Source: Gammaproteobacteria bacterium
GTDB taxonomy: Bacteria; Pseudomonadota; Gammaproteobacteria; Pseudomonadales; Halieaceae
Direction: 5' to 3'
Assembly: GCA_030427485.1 (NCBI GenBank)
Contig: JAUICG010000002.1
Location: 310,001 to 374,000 of the forward strand
DNA length: 64,000 nt
Each line of letters begins with the position of its first letter. The first letter of the stretch is position 1. Below the pieces are notes generated by a model. That model did not search any database. It worked only from the letters and a program-made list of their open reading frames with translations, and was not told the DNA's origin. The position numbers and the translations under genes are program-made. Of this stretch, positions 36,828-44,950 are shown in pieces.

Positions 36828-37907
36828 CTACTCCTGAATATTTTCTGTCACGCGCAGCGACAACAGGGTAAGCCGCTGCTCGGCCTCGGCTACAATGGAC
36901 TGGACCAGGTCCTCGCAAGACAACAGCGCGTCTATCACCCCGGCCACCTGACCCGAGGGCAATACCCCGTGCGCCGGATCGCCCTCAACCATCGCCTTCT
37001 GGATAATCATCGGCGCGTTGGCCGACATGATCGCCTGCGCCGGGGTCATTTCATCGTCCTTGCCCATCGCAATGGCTGATTTCAGCAGGCTGAATACGGT
37101 TGCGCCGGTATGCTTGCGGAACGCCAGTCCGTTGCGCAGCGCAATGAGAAGTTTGCGTGGGGTGCTGGCTTTCTCAAGCTCCGCGAGCAGTTCGTTCATG
37201 ATCATGCGCTGCGGCAGGCCGTCCATTGCTTTGGAGACTATAATGTCACCCGGGCTGTTGCAGTCGATGTAGCGCTGCAGCGTGGTCCTCGGTACGGGGC
37301 TTTCTTCGGTCATCAGAAAACGGGTGCCCATGGCAATGCCGTCTGCCCCCCAGCACAATGCGGCCAACAAGCCGCGCCCGTCCTTGAAACCGCCAGCGGC
37401 CACCACGGGAACCCTGTTGCTTACCGCATCGACGACCTGCGGAATCAACAGGGTGGTGGGTACCGCGCCGGTGTGACCACCGCCCTCCCCGCCCTGCACG
37501 GTGACGGCATCGGCACCGAGTTCCACAGCCTTGACTGCATGCTTCGGCAATCCGACCGTGGGTATACACACCACACCAGCGTCTTTCAGTTTCCGAATCA
37601 ATTCGGGACCGGGCGAACGCGAATAACTCACTGCGCGCACACCGTGCTCAATCACCAGGTCGACGATCTGCGCGGCATTGGGCTGGTACATATGGAAGTT
37701 CACACCAAACGGCTTATCGGTGAGCTCCTTCACACGCACAATATCGCGCTCCATCTCATTCGCCGGAATGGTCGCCCCGGCGAGAAAGCCAAACGCGCCG
37801 GCGTTGCAACTGCCCGCCACCAGTCGGGGATCGGCAACCCAGCCCATCGCAGTTTGCACGATCGGATAGCGACAACCGAGCAGTTTCGTCAGGCGTGTTT
37901 CAAGCAT
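36828..37907 (-). CDS. ipdC: IpdC flavoprotein (nitronate monooxygenase fold)
   Basis: The 359-residue TIM-barrel protein has the FMN-binding features of the nitronate monooxygenase family: YPIVQTAMGWVADPRLVA, ADAVTVQGGEGGGHTG, VPVVAAGGFKDGRGLLAAL and GADGIAMGTRFLMTEES. Its place next to ipdAB and echA20 identifies it as IpdC, which acts on ring C of the HIP-derived CoA ester (flavin-dependent oxidation; the exact step is less certain than for its neighbours). It starts 15 bp after ipdB. Confidence 0.9.
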   Translation of the reverse strand: MLETRLTKLLGCRYPIVQTAMGWVADPRLVAGSCNAGAFGFLAGATIPANEMERDIVRVKELTDKPFGVNFHMYQPNAAQIVDLVIEHGVRAVSYSRSPGPELIRKLKDAGVVCIPTVGLPKHAVKAVELGADAVTVQGGEGGGHTGAVPTTLLIPQVVDAVSNRVPVVAAGGFKDGRGLLAALCWGADGIAMGTRFLMTEESPVPRTTLQRYIDCNSPGDIIVSKAMDGLPQRMIMNELLAELEKASTPRKLLIALRNGLAFRKHTGATVFSLLKSAIAMGKDDEMTPAQAIMSANAPMIIQKAMVEGDPAHGVLPSGQVAGVIDALLSCEDLVQSIVAEAEQRLTLLSLRVTENIQE

Positions 37908-37922
37908 GCTTCAAACCTCGAT

Positions 37923-38723
37923 TCAGGAGCGGCTACCCGGAGGGTTATCCTTGATCTGGTGAGCGCGTTGGTTGTGCGGGTCCAGCGCGGCAATAATTGC
38001 CAGTTGTTCCAGGGTTGGCGCTGTTGTCACCGGGACATCGGCGGGGACATGCACGGGATAAGCGGTATTCTCCTGCACAGCCTCGGCGGTCACGCCGGGG
38101 TGTAATGAAACCAGGCGAATCTGGTGATCCGGCCCGCCAAAGTCCATCACGCACAGGTTGGTAATCACCAGGCGGATATCCACGTCATCCAGGCGATGAC
38201 CCTTGGGCAGGCGCGCCGGGTTGTAGCCTATGGACGACACGAAATCGCACTCGCCTGACATGAACACGCGAGTATTGTGGTCCGGCACGAAAAAGCTGTT
38301 GGGATGGGATATGGAATTGCCCGGAAAGCCGCGCGCCCCGAGCATCATGGTCTTGGGCTTTTCGTAGGTACCACCCAGGGCCGAGGTATTGGACTGGCCG
38401 AACCTGTCGATCTGCGTCGGCCCGAGCATTGCATGGCGCCTGCCGCTCCACACGTTGTCAAAGATGCGCGAGAAGCCCATCCAGCTCTCCGTGGCTGGCA
38501 CGAAGTCGGCGGAGCGCTGGCCCAGCGGGTTCGGTTCGCTCAGCATCCACGCCTCCGAGTCTGTCATCATCAGGTCGGTGTTGCTGGTCTTCATGGCAAG
38601 GCTGGCCGCGAGGCGCGGCACCACGCCGATACCGGTGGCGAGCACTTCGCCGTCGTCGACGAAAGCCTGGCTGGCGGCGACAATACACAATTCTGCCAGG
38701 GTGTATTCTGTTGCTGCAGTCAT
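37923..38723 (-). CDS. ipdB: COCHEA-CoA hydrolase subunit beta
   Basis: The 266-residue protein has the class I CoA-transferase fold and matches IpdB: MTDSEAWMLSEPNPLGQRS, GRRHAMLGPTQIDRFGQ, GARGFPGNSISHPNSFFVP and CVMDFGGPDHQIRLVSLHPG. With IpdA it forms a heterotetramer. Although it looks like a CoA-transferase, the complex works as a hydrolase that opens ring C by retro-Claisen cleavage. AGGAGATAA precedes the ATG, 20 bp after ipdA. In TA441-type Comamonas clusters the corresponding pair is called scdL1L2. Confidence 0.93.
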   Translation of the reverse strand: MTAATEYTLAELCIVAASQAFVDDGEVLATGIGVVPRLAASLAMKTSNTDLMMTDSEAWMLSEPNPLGQRSADFVPATESWMGFSRIFDNVWSGRRHAMLGPTQIDRFGQSNTSALGGTYEKPKTMMLGARGFPGNSISHPNSFFVPDHNTRVFMSGECDFVSSIGYNPARLPKGHRLDDVDIRLVITNLCVMDFGGPDHQIRLVSLHPGVTAEAVQENTAYPVHVPADVPVTTAPTLEQLAIIAALDPHNQRAHQIKDNPPGSRS

Positions 38724-38743
38724 TCGTTTATCTCCTTGGCCGA

Positions 38744-39619
38744 TCAGTAAGTGGGCAGTTCAATGGCACGGATGGCGTCAAGCCCACCGACGTTTTTCTG
38801 GTACTCCTCCTCGGATGCCCCGAGAAACTTCTCGCAGTACCCCTGGAAACCAGCGTCATCCTTCGCAGAAGCGGCATAGACCTTGAAGTGCGGTACGTCA
38901 AAACCGTAGAGCGGCGTGCACGACGACGGGTGAGCACCGCCGGCGATGGGCACGACGCCGGTCGTCACGGAACGTTCCCAGTGCACCAGCCGGGCCTGTG
39001 CGGGGTCGTGAAAGAATTTGGTCTCCACCAACTCATCGCAGGATACATACGTTCTGGCGGCGGCGCGGGCAAACCAGTCGTCCATGTAAAAGTCTGGGCC
39101 GGCAATCTGGCACACACCGCGCACATCCGCCTTGTCAACATGGATAAGCGAGGCATCCAGCTTCAATGCGGGCATCGCAACCCACTCCTTGTCATCGTAG
39201 GGGCTGTCTATCACCCTGATTTCAGGGTTCTGGTTGATCACATCCGTGCCGAGTCCAACCTCGGTGGGAATGAAAGGAATACCCCAACTGGCCGCGCGCA
39301 GGCCCAGCAGCATCATGCCTTCATCGATCTCCATTACCTCGATGGAACCGGACTGTCGGGCCTGCCGAAAGTAGGGTTCCAGCGGAATAAAGTCCAGCGA
39401 GACAAAGGCGAACACGACTTTCTTTACCTTCCCCGCCGCACACAGCATGCCCACATCGGCGCCGCCATAGGCCACAATCGTCAGGTCACGAAGATCGGAT
39501 CGCAGTATCTCCCGCACCAGCGCCATCGGTTTGCGTCGGGGACCCCAGCCGCCGATACCGATGGTCATACCGTCTTCCAGTTGCGCAACCACTTGAGCCG
39601 CGGTCATTTCCTTGTTCAT
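38744..39619 (-). CDS. ipdA: COCHEA-CoA hydrolase subunit alpha
   Basis: The 291-residue partner of IpdB is recognised by GMTIGIGGWGPRRKPMALVR, YGGADVGMLCAAGKVKKVVF, EIDEGMMLLGLRAASWGIPF and MPALKLDASLIHVDKAD. An acidic residue (Glu in MEIDEG) lies where IpdA has its active-site Glu. It hydrolyses the last steroid ring as its CoA thioester. The start has GGAGGGGG upstream. The gene is preceded by the second AsnC-type regulator with a 25-bp gap. Confidence 0.93.
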   Translation of the reverse strand: MNKEMTAAQVVAQLEDGMTIGIGGWGPRRKPMALVREILRSDLRDLTIVAYGGADVGMLCAAGKVKKVVFAFVSLDFIPLEPYFRQARQSGSIEVMEIDEGMMLLGLRAASWGIPFIPTEVGLGTDVINQNPEIRVIDSPYDDKEWVAMPALKLDASLIHVDKADVRGVCQIAGPDFYMDDWFARAAARTYVSCDELVETKFFHDPAQARLVHWERSVTTGVVPIAGGAHPSSCTPLYGFDVPHFKVYAASAKDDAGFQGYCEKFLGASEEEYQKNVGGLDAIRAIELPTY

Positions 39620-39644
39620 CGCGTTCTTTCCCCCTCCATTTACT

Positions 39645-40109
39645 TCAGCTGACGATACGCGCCATGCGGTAATCGTGCTTCACAAAATTGACACCCAGTG
39701 TACTGCGCGTACCCCGCACACCTTTAATGACACTGATACGCTGGTGGACAAACTCCGCAAGGTGCTCAGCGTTGCGCACCATGGTGATAGCCAGTATGTC
39801 CGCGCGGCCGAGCATCACACCCACAAAGCCCAATTCGCTTACTCCCGCCAATTGCGCAGCGACCTCGCGAATCTGTCCACTGCGTTCCACCTCAATCCAG
39901 ATGTACGCAAGGGCAGCATCCTTGAAACGGTCGATATTGGTCACCGCCGTAATGCGAATAAGTTTTTCTTCCTCCATGCGCTTGATACGGCCACGGACAG
40001 TGCCCTCACTAACACCCAGTTGCTCCGCGATCTCCCGGTTGCTGACGCGTGCGTCGCGCGACAGGCGCCCGACGATGGCGAGGTCAGCCTTATCGAGGCT
40101 ACGCCGCAT
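39645..40109 (-). CDS. Lrp/AsnC-family regulator, second of a tandem pair
   Basis: The 154-residue protein has an N-terminal winged helix-turn-helix (DLAIVGRLSRDARVSNREIA, VSEGTVRGRIKRM) and a C-terminal ligand/oligomerisation domain (FVGVMLGRADILAITMVRN). It overlaps the first regulator gene by 11 bp. Such proteins bind palindromic AT-rich sites and respond to amino acids or, in some catabolic operons, to pathway acids or CoA esters. Placement inside the operon suggests that it senses a HIP-pathway intermediate. No TetR-type KstR2 is present. Confidence 0.88.
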   Translation of the reverse strand: MRRSLDKADLAIVGRLSRDARVSNREIAEQLGVSEGTVRGRIKRMEEEKLIRITAVTNIDRFKDAALAYIWIEVERSGQIREVAAQLAGVSELGFVGVMLGRADILAITMVRNAEHLAEFVHQRISVIKGVRGTRSTLGVNFVKHDYRMARIVS

Positions 40110-40593
40110 GGAATGGTACCCAGTCCGGTTGGTTTTTGAGGACGTCCAGTGCCAGCGCCGGCGTCAGGCGACGCACGCCGGGGATAGCCCCGAGTTTGTC
40201 CCGGATCAGTTCATTGAGTGCAGCCTGGTCCTGTGCAACCACCAGAATCTCGATGTCCTGGGCGCCGACCACGACACTCACGGAGAACACCTCCGCAACG
40301 GTGGCCAATTCCCGCGCTACCTGTTCTGGCGGTCGGCCCTCGACCTGTACGCCGATCGCCAGCAGCATGCTGTAACCCGCAGCCTCGATATCCGTGACCG
40401 CCACCACCCGCATGGTATCGGACTCCTCCATACGTCGCACACGAGCACGCACCGTATTCTCGGCGACATCCAGCGCGCGGGCGATCGCCCGGTACGGCAT
40501 ACGCCCATCCTGGCGCAACAGGCCGATAATCGCCTGGTCTGTCTCATCCAGGTCAATAGGCACAACGCGGGCGGAGGGAGTCGGATTGATCAC
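40099..40593 (-). CDS. Lrp/AsnC-family regulator, first of a tandem pair
   Basis: The 164-residue protein has the helix-turn-helix DQAIIGLLRQDGRMPYRAIA, DVAENTVRARVRRM and the AsnC effector domain (VFSVSVVVGAQDIEILVVAQ). It starts with GTG, and that GTG shares bases with the TGA stop of fadD3 (GTGA), so it is translationally coupled to the CoA ligase. It differs enough from the second regulator to allow a heteromeric complex or different ligands. An inverted repeat upstream of fadD3 is a natural target. Confidence 0.88.
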   Translation of the reverse strand: MINPTPSARVVPIDLDETDQAIIGLLRQDGRMPYRAIARALDVAENTVRARVRRMEESDTMRVVAVTDIEAAGYSMLLAIGVQVEGRPPEQVARELATVAEVFSVSVVVGAQDIEILVVAQDQAALNELIRDKLGAIPGVRRLTPALALDVLKNQPDWVPFHAA

Positions 40594-42173
40594 CGTTGCG
40601 CCCCGGACGATCTCTTCGCCAACTCCGCTTTGTCGACCTTTCCACCCGCGTTCATCGGAAGTTCATCCACGAAGACAACGAAGCGTGGTACTTTGTAATT
40701 GGCCATGTGGTCGCGCGCCCAGGCGATCACAACGGCCTCATCGGGGTGGGCATCGACGGCCCTGACAACAAAAGCCATAGCGACCTCACCCAAGCGTTCG
40801 TCGGGAACACCAATGACGGCCGCCCTGGCAATACCCGGCATGTCACAGAGAATGTTTTCAATCTCCGCAGGATAACAGTTGAAACCACCGACGATGAACA
40901 TCTCCTTCAAGCGACCAGTAATGCGAACGTAGCCGTCCTCATCCATCACGCCAACGTCGCCGGTCTTCAGCCAGCCGTCATCGGTCAGCACTTCCATCGT
41001 CGCCTGGGGATTATTGAAGTAACGCTGCATGACGTTGAATCCGCGTGTCCATATTTCACCATCGACACCTGCGGCAACACGCCGGCCTGCCGTATCGACG
41101 CACTGGATTTCGGTGCCATCCATTGCGCAGCCCGAGGTGTGGGATATTCGCTCGGCACTGTCATCGGCCCGACAGATGGATACGACGCCGCAACTCTCGG
41201 TCAGGCCGTATGCCGTAACCACGACTTCAAAACCCAGGACTTCACGCATCTGCCGCACCAGTTCTACCGGTACCGGCGCCGCGCCGGTTACCGCCAGACG
41301 CAGGCTCGACAGGTCATACTGCTTGCGCCTGGGGTGTGCCAGCAGCGACTGGTAAATCGTGGGTGGGCCCGGAATCATCGAGATTTTATCCCTGGCTATT
41401 TGCGCCAGGACAGCATCCAGGTCAAAGTTCAGTACGGGAAGTATGTGAGCGCCCCTGATGATCGCCGACAGCCAACCCGCCTTGTAGCCGAAGGAGTGAA
41501 AGAAGGGGTTGATGACGAGGTAGTTATCATCGCTACGCAGGCCAACGGTTGCGCTCCATGTCTCAAACGTACGGATATTCTGCCCGTGGCAGGTAACCAC
41601 CCCTTTCGGGTTGCCGGTGGTACCGGAAGTAAAAAGTATGTCCAGGGTATCCTCAGGACTCAGGGCCAGGGCTCGACGCTGAACTTCTTCCGCGGGAACA
41701 GCGTCACCCGAAGCCAGGAACGCCTCCCAGGACTGGCAGTGTGCCGCCTCGCCACTCAGCGATACGGTCTGCTGCAAATCGGGCAAGACCTGGTCGGCCA
41801 GCATTTCGGGGTAGCGCGAGCCGAGAAACTCGGCCACCGTGAACAGCATTTTCGCGCCACTGGAGCGAAGAATGTAGGCCGCTTCGACACCCTTGTAACG
41901 GGTATTGAGCGGCACCAGGACACCGCCGATACTCTGCGCACCGATGGCTGCGATGATCCACTGGTAGATATTGGGTGCCCAGATCGCGATACGCTCGCCT
42001 TTTTCCAGCCCGGCGGCCAGGAAAGCCCTGGCGGAACGGATCCGCGCCTGATCCAGTTCGGCGTAGGTCAGTTTCACCGCACCATCGGTGATGGCGACTC
42101 GCGTTCCGTATGCAGTCGCTGCCTCGGAGACCACCTGGGGCAGAGTACGGGCTGGGTACTGTGATTCCGGCAT
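40590..42173 (-). CDS. fadD3: HIP-CoA ligase FadD3
   Basis: An acyl-adenylate-forming enzyme of about 527 residues from ATG 42173 (MPESQYPARTLPQ). The frame is open to a TTG at 42215. It resembles mycobacterial FadD3 in IAIWAPNIYQWIIAAIGAQS, VPLNTRYKGVEAAYIL, the AMP motif ILFTSGTTGNPKGVVT, NPFFHSFGYKAGWL, MIPGPPTIYQSLLAHPRRK, TAYGLTESCG and the hinge/lysine region ITGRLKEMFIVGGFNCYPAE and NAGGKVDKAEL. FadD3 activates HIP, the two-ring product left after rings A and B are removed. As first gene of the operon it starts the pathway. Confidence 0.93.
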   Translation of the reverse strand: MPESQYPARTLPQVVSEAATAYGTRVAITDGAVKLTYAELDQARIRSARAFLAAGLEKGERIAIWAPNIYQWIIAAIGAQSIGGVLVPLNTRYKGVEAAYILRSSGAKMLFTVAEFLGSRYPEMLADQVLPDLQQTVSLSGEAAHCQSWEAFLASGDAVPAEEVQRRALALSPEDTLDILFTSGTTGNPKGVVTCHGQNIRTFETWSATVGLRSDDNYLVINPFFHSFGYKAGWLSAIIRGAHILPVLNFDLDAVLAQIARDKISMIPGPPTIYQSLLAHPRRKQYDLSSLRLAVTGAAPVPVELVRQMREVLGFEVVVTAYGLTESCGVVSICRADDSAERISHTSGCAMDGTEIQCVDTAGRRVAAGVDGEIWTRGFNVMQRYFNNPQATMEVLTDDGWLKTGDVGVMDEDGYVRITGRLKEMFIVGGFNCYPAEIENILCDMPGIARAAVIGVPDERLGEVAMAFVVRAVDAHPDEAVVIAWARDHMANYKVPRFVVFVDELPMNAGGKVDKAELAKRSSGAQR

Positions 42174-42246
42174 GATAACGCTTTTACTCGCAGCTTGAGA
42201 CGGCAAGGATCGCAATACTAATCAACATGTGACAAAATGAAAACAG

Positions 42247-42282
42247 CTATTCGTAAATTTTTTATGTTTTTTCTACGAATAG
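42247..42282. promoter_or_regulatory. Inverted repeat, candidate operator of the steroid operon
   Basis: CTATTCGTA at 42247-42255 and TACGAATAG at 42274-42282 are exact reverse complements, separated by 18 bases of nearly pure A/T. The site lies about 75-110 bp before the fadD3 ATG. AT-rich dyads of this kind suit Lrp/AsnC proteins, two of which are encoded in the operon. The assignment to them is inference. Confidence 0.55.
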
Positions 42283-42355
42283 TTTAGACCAGATTGGGCT
42301 GGATGCCCCGCCGAACACAGAGCAAAAGGGGTGCCTTGAGACTCGTGAAGACTTC

Positions 42356-42395
42356 CCCGTATCTTGCGCACCGCCCCCGTATCTTGCGCACCGCC
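42356..42395. repeat. 20-bp tandem duplication
   Basis: The 20-mer CCCGTATCTTGCGCACCGCC occurs twice with no spacer and no mismatch. It lies between the two divergent operons. It could be a duplicated protein-binding site or a replication slippage product. Confidence 0.85.
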
Positions 42396-42467
42396 CCCTT
42401 ACCCTGACATCGACCCGTCCGACATATGGACTCACGCGGGGCTGCAGCGGGCGGCCTGAGGCACAGA

Positions 42468-42485
42468 TGGCCGGAAATCACCCCT
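42468..42485 (+). promoter_or_regulatory. 18-bp motif shared with the AraC gene upstream region
   Basis: TGGCCGGAAATCACCCCT lies 118 bp before the DUF3604 start. The identical 18 bases occur at 50066-50083, 27 bp before the start of the AraC-type regulator. AraC proteins bind asymmetric sites of about this length, often in their own promoter as well as in the target's. Confidence 0.55.
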
Positions 42486-42602
42486 ATTCTGCCGATTCAA
42501 AGCTATTAAAACCCGGGCCCGCCCGGCGACAATAACGATCAACAATAAACAGGACCGCGTAGAACGGGCTCAGATCTGCCGCTTACTGGCCTGCGCCAAT
42601 CC

Positions 42603-44939
42603 ATGTGGTCACCACTGCCCGGACATTCTGACGTGATATTGAGGCTGACCAAGGTACTGCTGCTGACTTTTTTCGGTGTCCTGCTGGCAGGGGCGCTGCT
42701 GGTATATGCAGTGGGAGCCGGTTACTTCGGCCAGAGCCAGGGCCCTGGCGAGGTTTCAAAGACACCTGTTCCGGCTTCCGTGATACAGCGCTACTCGAAT
42801 GGCCAGCAGGCCGCCGCGCCAGAAGGCCTGGCAACACAAATTCTGTTTGGCGACTTCCATGTACACACCACCTACTCCGGCGACGCCTTTATTACCAGCC
42901 TCGCACTGTTGGGTGGTGAAGGCTCCCACCCTCCCGCTGATGCCTGCGACTTTGCCCGCTACTGCTCCGCCCTGGACTTCTGGTCCATCAACGACCACGC
43001 GGAACAACTCACGCCGCAACGGTGGCGGGAAACCATTCAGTCACTCCGGGAATGCAATGCGGTCAATGCCGACCCGGCCTATCCCGATACCGTCGCGTTC
43101 CTCGGCTGGGAGTGGACACAGATGGGAGACAGTCCCGAGAACCACTACGGCCACCGCAACGTGATTTTGCACGGCCTCGAGGACCACGAGATTCCCGCCC
43201 GCCCCATCAGCGCCCGGCCTCCGCCCTCGCGCGAGGGAGACTTCGCCGCCATCCCCGCAATCGGTACCGCGCTGAACTTCCTGTTCGAGCGAGACCAGCA
43301 CGGCCTGAATGCCGGTCGCTATTTCCGGGAAACGGCGAAGGCGCGGGAGCACCCCTGCCCTGCAGACACCCCCGTGCGGGATATGCCTGCGGACTGCATG
43401 GAATCCGCGGCAACTCCCGCCGAGTTGTTCGCGAAGCTCGACGACTGGGGAGTCGAGTCCATGGTGATACCCCACGGCACGACGTGGGGCAATTACACAC
43501 CCCCGGACTCATCCTGGGAGAAACAGTTGGGCGCCATCGGGCACGACCCGGACCGGCAGTTCCTGATGGAAGTGTACTCCGGACATGGCAGCGCAGAACT
43601 CTACCGTCCCTGGCGAGCAGTGACACGCGGGCGTGACGGCACACTTGATTGCCCGCCACCCGGCCCGGACTACCTGCCCTCCTGCTGGCGCGCCGGCGAA
43701 ATTATCCGCGAGCGATGCCTCGCTGCAGGAGAGCGCGACAGCGAGTGCGAGTCCAGGGCGAAACTGACACGCTCGCTGTTCGTCGAGCGTGGCAACGCGG
43801 GTTTTCTCGTGGTACCGGGTGCGACCGTGGAAGACTGGCTGGATGCCGGTCAGTGCCGGGACTGCTTTCTGCCAGCGTTCAACCACCGCCCGATGGGCTC
43901 GCTGCAGTACATGCTGGCACTGGGTAACTTCGACCGTCCCGGTCCGCCGCAGCGCTTCCGCTTTGGCGTGATCGGTTCCAGCGACAATCACAGTGCCCGT
44001 GCAGGCTCCGGCTACAAGGAGGCAGATCGGCATGCGATGACGGACGCAACAGGCTTTATCGACGTCGGCCTCAATTGGTCCAACGGCAAACCGAGGCTGA
44101 CGGGGGGAACACCGGAAGCGCCATCCGCGTTTCCGGACCCCGTGGATATTAGCGTGCTGGCTACCTTCGACCGCGCCGAGCGCGATCGCATCAACTCCTT
44201 CTTCACCGCCGGCGGACTGGTGGCAGTCCATGCTCGCGGTCGCACCCGCGACGCCATCTGGTCAGCCGTCAGGCAGCGGCAGGTCTACGGTACCAGCGGC
44301 GATCGCATCCTGTTGTGGTTCGATGCTGAGCACGCGGGCACCGATTACCCCATGGGTTCGGAGCTCATTGCCGGCACCAGCCCGCAGTTTCACATCAGGG
44401 CCGTCGGTGCCTGGGAACAACTACCAGGTTGCCCGCAACACAGCCGCAGTGGCTTGAGCGCACAGCGCCTGGCTTCCCTTTGTCTCAACGAATGTTACAA
44501 CCCCTCAGAGCAGCGCAAGCTCATTGAACGCCTCGAGATCGTCAAAATTTCCCCACAGCGTGAAGCGGATGAACCCGTAGCGGATCTGATACAGGACCCC
44601 TGGCTCGTACACGACTGCCCGCGGGACCAGGCGGGTTGCAGCTTCAGCTTCAGCGATGACGCCTACGGGACCGATGGCCGGGATGCCGTGTACTACGTCC
44701 GCGCGATACAAGCCACCTCCGATGCCCTGAACGGCGCGAACCTGCGCTGTGAATATGATGAGAGAGGCGAATGTATCGCAGTGAACCCCTGCCACGGCAG
44801 TGAGGTGTTCACCGATCCGGCTGACGATTGCCTGGCGCCTGTCAACGAGCGGGCATGGTCTTCGCCCATTTTTGTGGATTACGGGAAGCTGCAAAACCGT
44901 GTCCAGAACAACCCACATATCGATAACGACAAGCCTTAG
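42603..44939 (+). CDS. DUF3604 protein (PHP-like metal-dependent hydrolase), membrane-anchored or exported
   Basis: A 778-residue protein with an N-terminal hydrophobic helix (LTKVLLLTFFGVLLAGALLV) and a long extracytoplasmic part. The DUF3604 signature is FGDFHVHTTYSGDAF, with further metal-type residues in FWSINDHAEQLTP, FLGWEWTQMG, MVIPHGTTWG and GVIGSSDNHSARAG. DUF3604 resembles the PHP phosphoesterase fold, but activity is largely uncharacterised. Twelve cysteines or more fit a periplasmic, disulfide-bonded protein. It is followed at 11 bp by a TonB-dependent receptor, so it may process what the receptor imports. The start could be slightly downstream. Confidence 0.85.
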   Translation: MWSPLPGHSDVILRLTKVLLLTFFGVLLAGALLVYAVGAGYFGQSQGPGEVSKTPVPASVIQRYSNGQQAAAPEGLATQILFGDFHVHTTYSGDAFITSLALLGGEGSHPPADACDFARYCSALDFWSINDHAEQLTPQRWRETIQSLRECNAVNADPAYPDTVAFLGWEWTQMGDSPENHYGHRNVILHGLEDHEIPARPISARPPPSREGDFAAIPAIGTALNFLFERDQHGLNAGRYFRETAKAREHPCPADTPVRDMPADCMESAATPAELFAKLDDWGVESMVIPHGTTWGNYTPPDSSWEKQLGAIGHDPDRQFLMEVYSGHGSAELYRPWRAVTRGRDGTLDCPPPGPDYLPSCWRAGEIIRERCLAAGERDSECESRAKLTRSLFVERGNAGFLVVPGATVEDWLDAGQCRDCFLPAFNHRPMGSLQYMLALGNFDRPGPPQRFRFGVIGSSDNHSARAGSGYKEADRHAMTDATGFIDVGLNWSNGKPRLTGGTPEAPSAFPDPVDISVLATFDRAERDRINSFFTAGGLVAVHARGRTRDAIWSAVRQRQVYGTSGDRILLWFDAEHAGTDYPMGSELIAGTSPQFHIRAVGAWEQLPGCPQHSRSGLSAQRLASLCLNECYNPSEQRKLIERLEIVKISPQREADEPVADLIQDPWLVHDCPRDQAGCSFSFSDDAYGTDGRDAVYYVRAIQATSDALNGANLRCEYDERGECIAVNPCHGSEVFTDPADDCLAPVNERAWSSPIFVDYGKLQNRVQNNPHIDNDKP

Positions 44940-44950
44940 GAGCAGCGGCG

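Larger units (their letters stand above)
42174..42602. other. Divergent control region upstream of fadD3 and the DUF3604 gene
   Basis: About 430 bp serving two oppositely oriented operons. From left to right it holds an AT-rich inverted repeat, a 20-bp tandem duplication and an 18-bp sequence found again upstream of the AraC-type gene, each listed separately. The promoters must lie here, but no consensus core was fixed. Confidence 0.5.

Noticed and set aside
40596..42164. A 522-codon open frame on the plus strand opposite fadD3, and similar long frames opposite ipdA, ipdC and echA20 (for example 35919-37079 and 38429-39652)
   Set aside because: They mirror high-GC coding sequence of well-recognised enzymes, lack protein-like motifs and have no ribosome binding sites. 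They are antisense shadows.
42174..42602. Search for a KstR2-type operator (CAAG spaced from CTTG) before fadD3
   Set aside because: None seen; the only dyad has a different sequence. This agrees with the absence of a TetR-type regulator.
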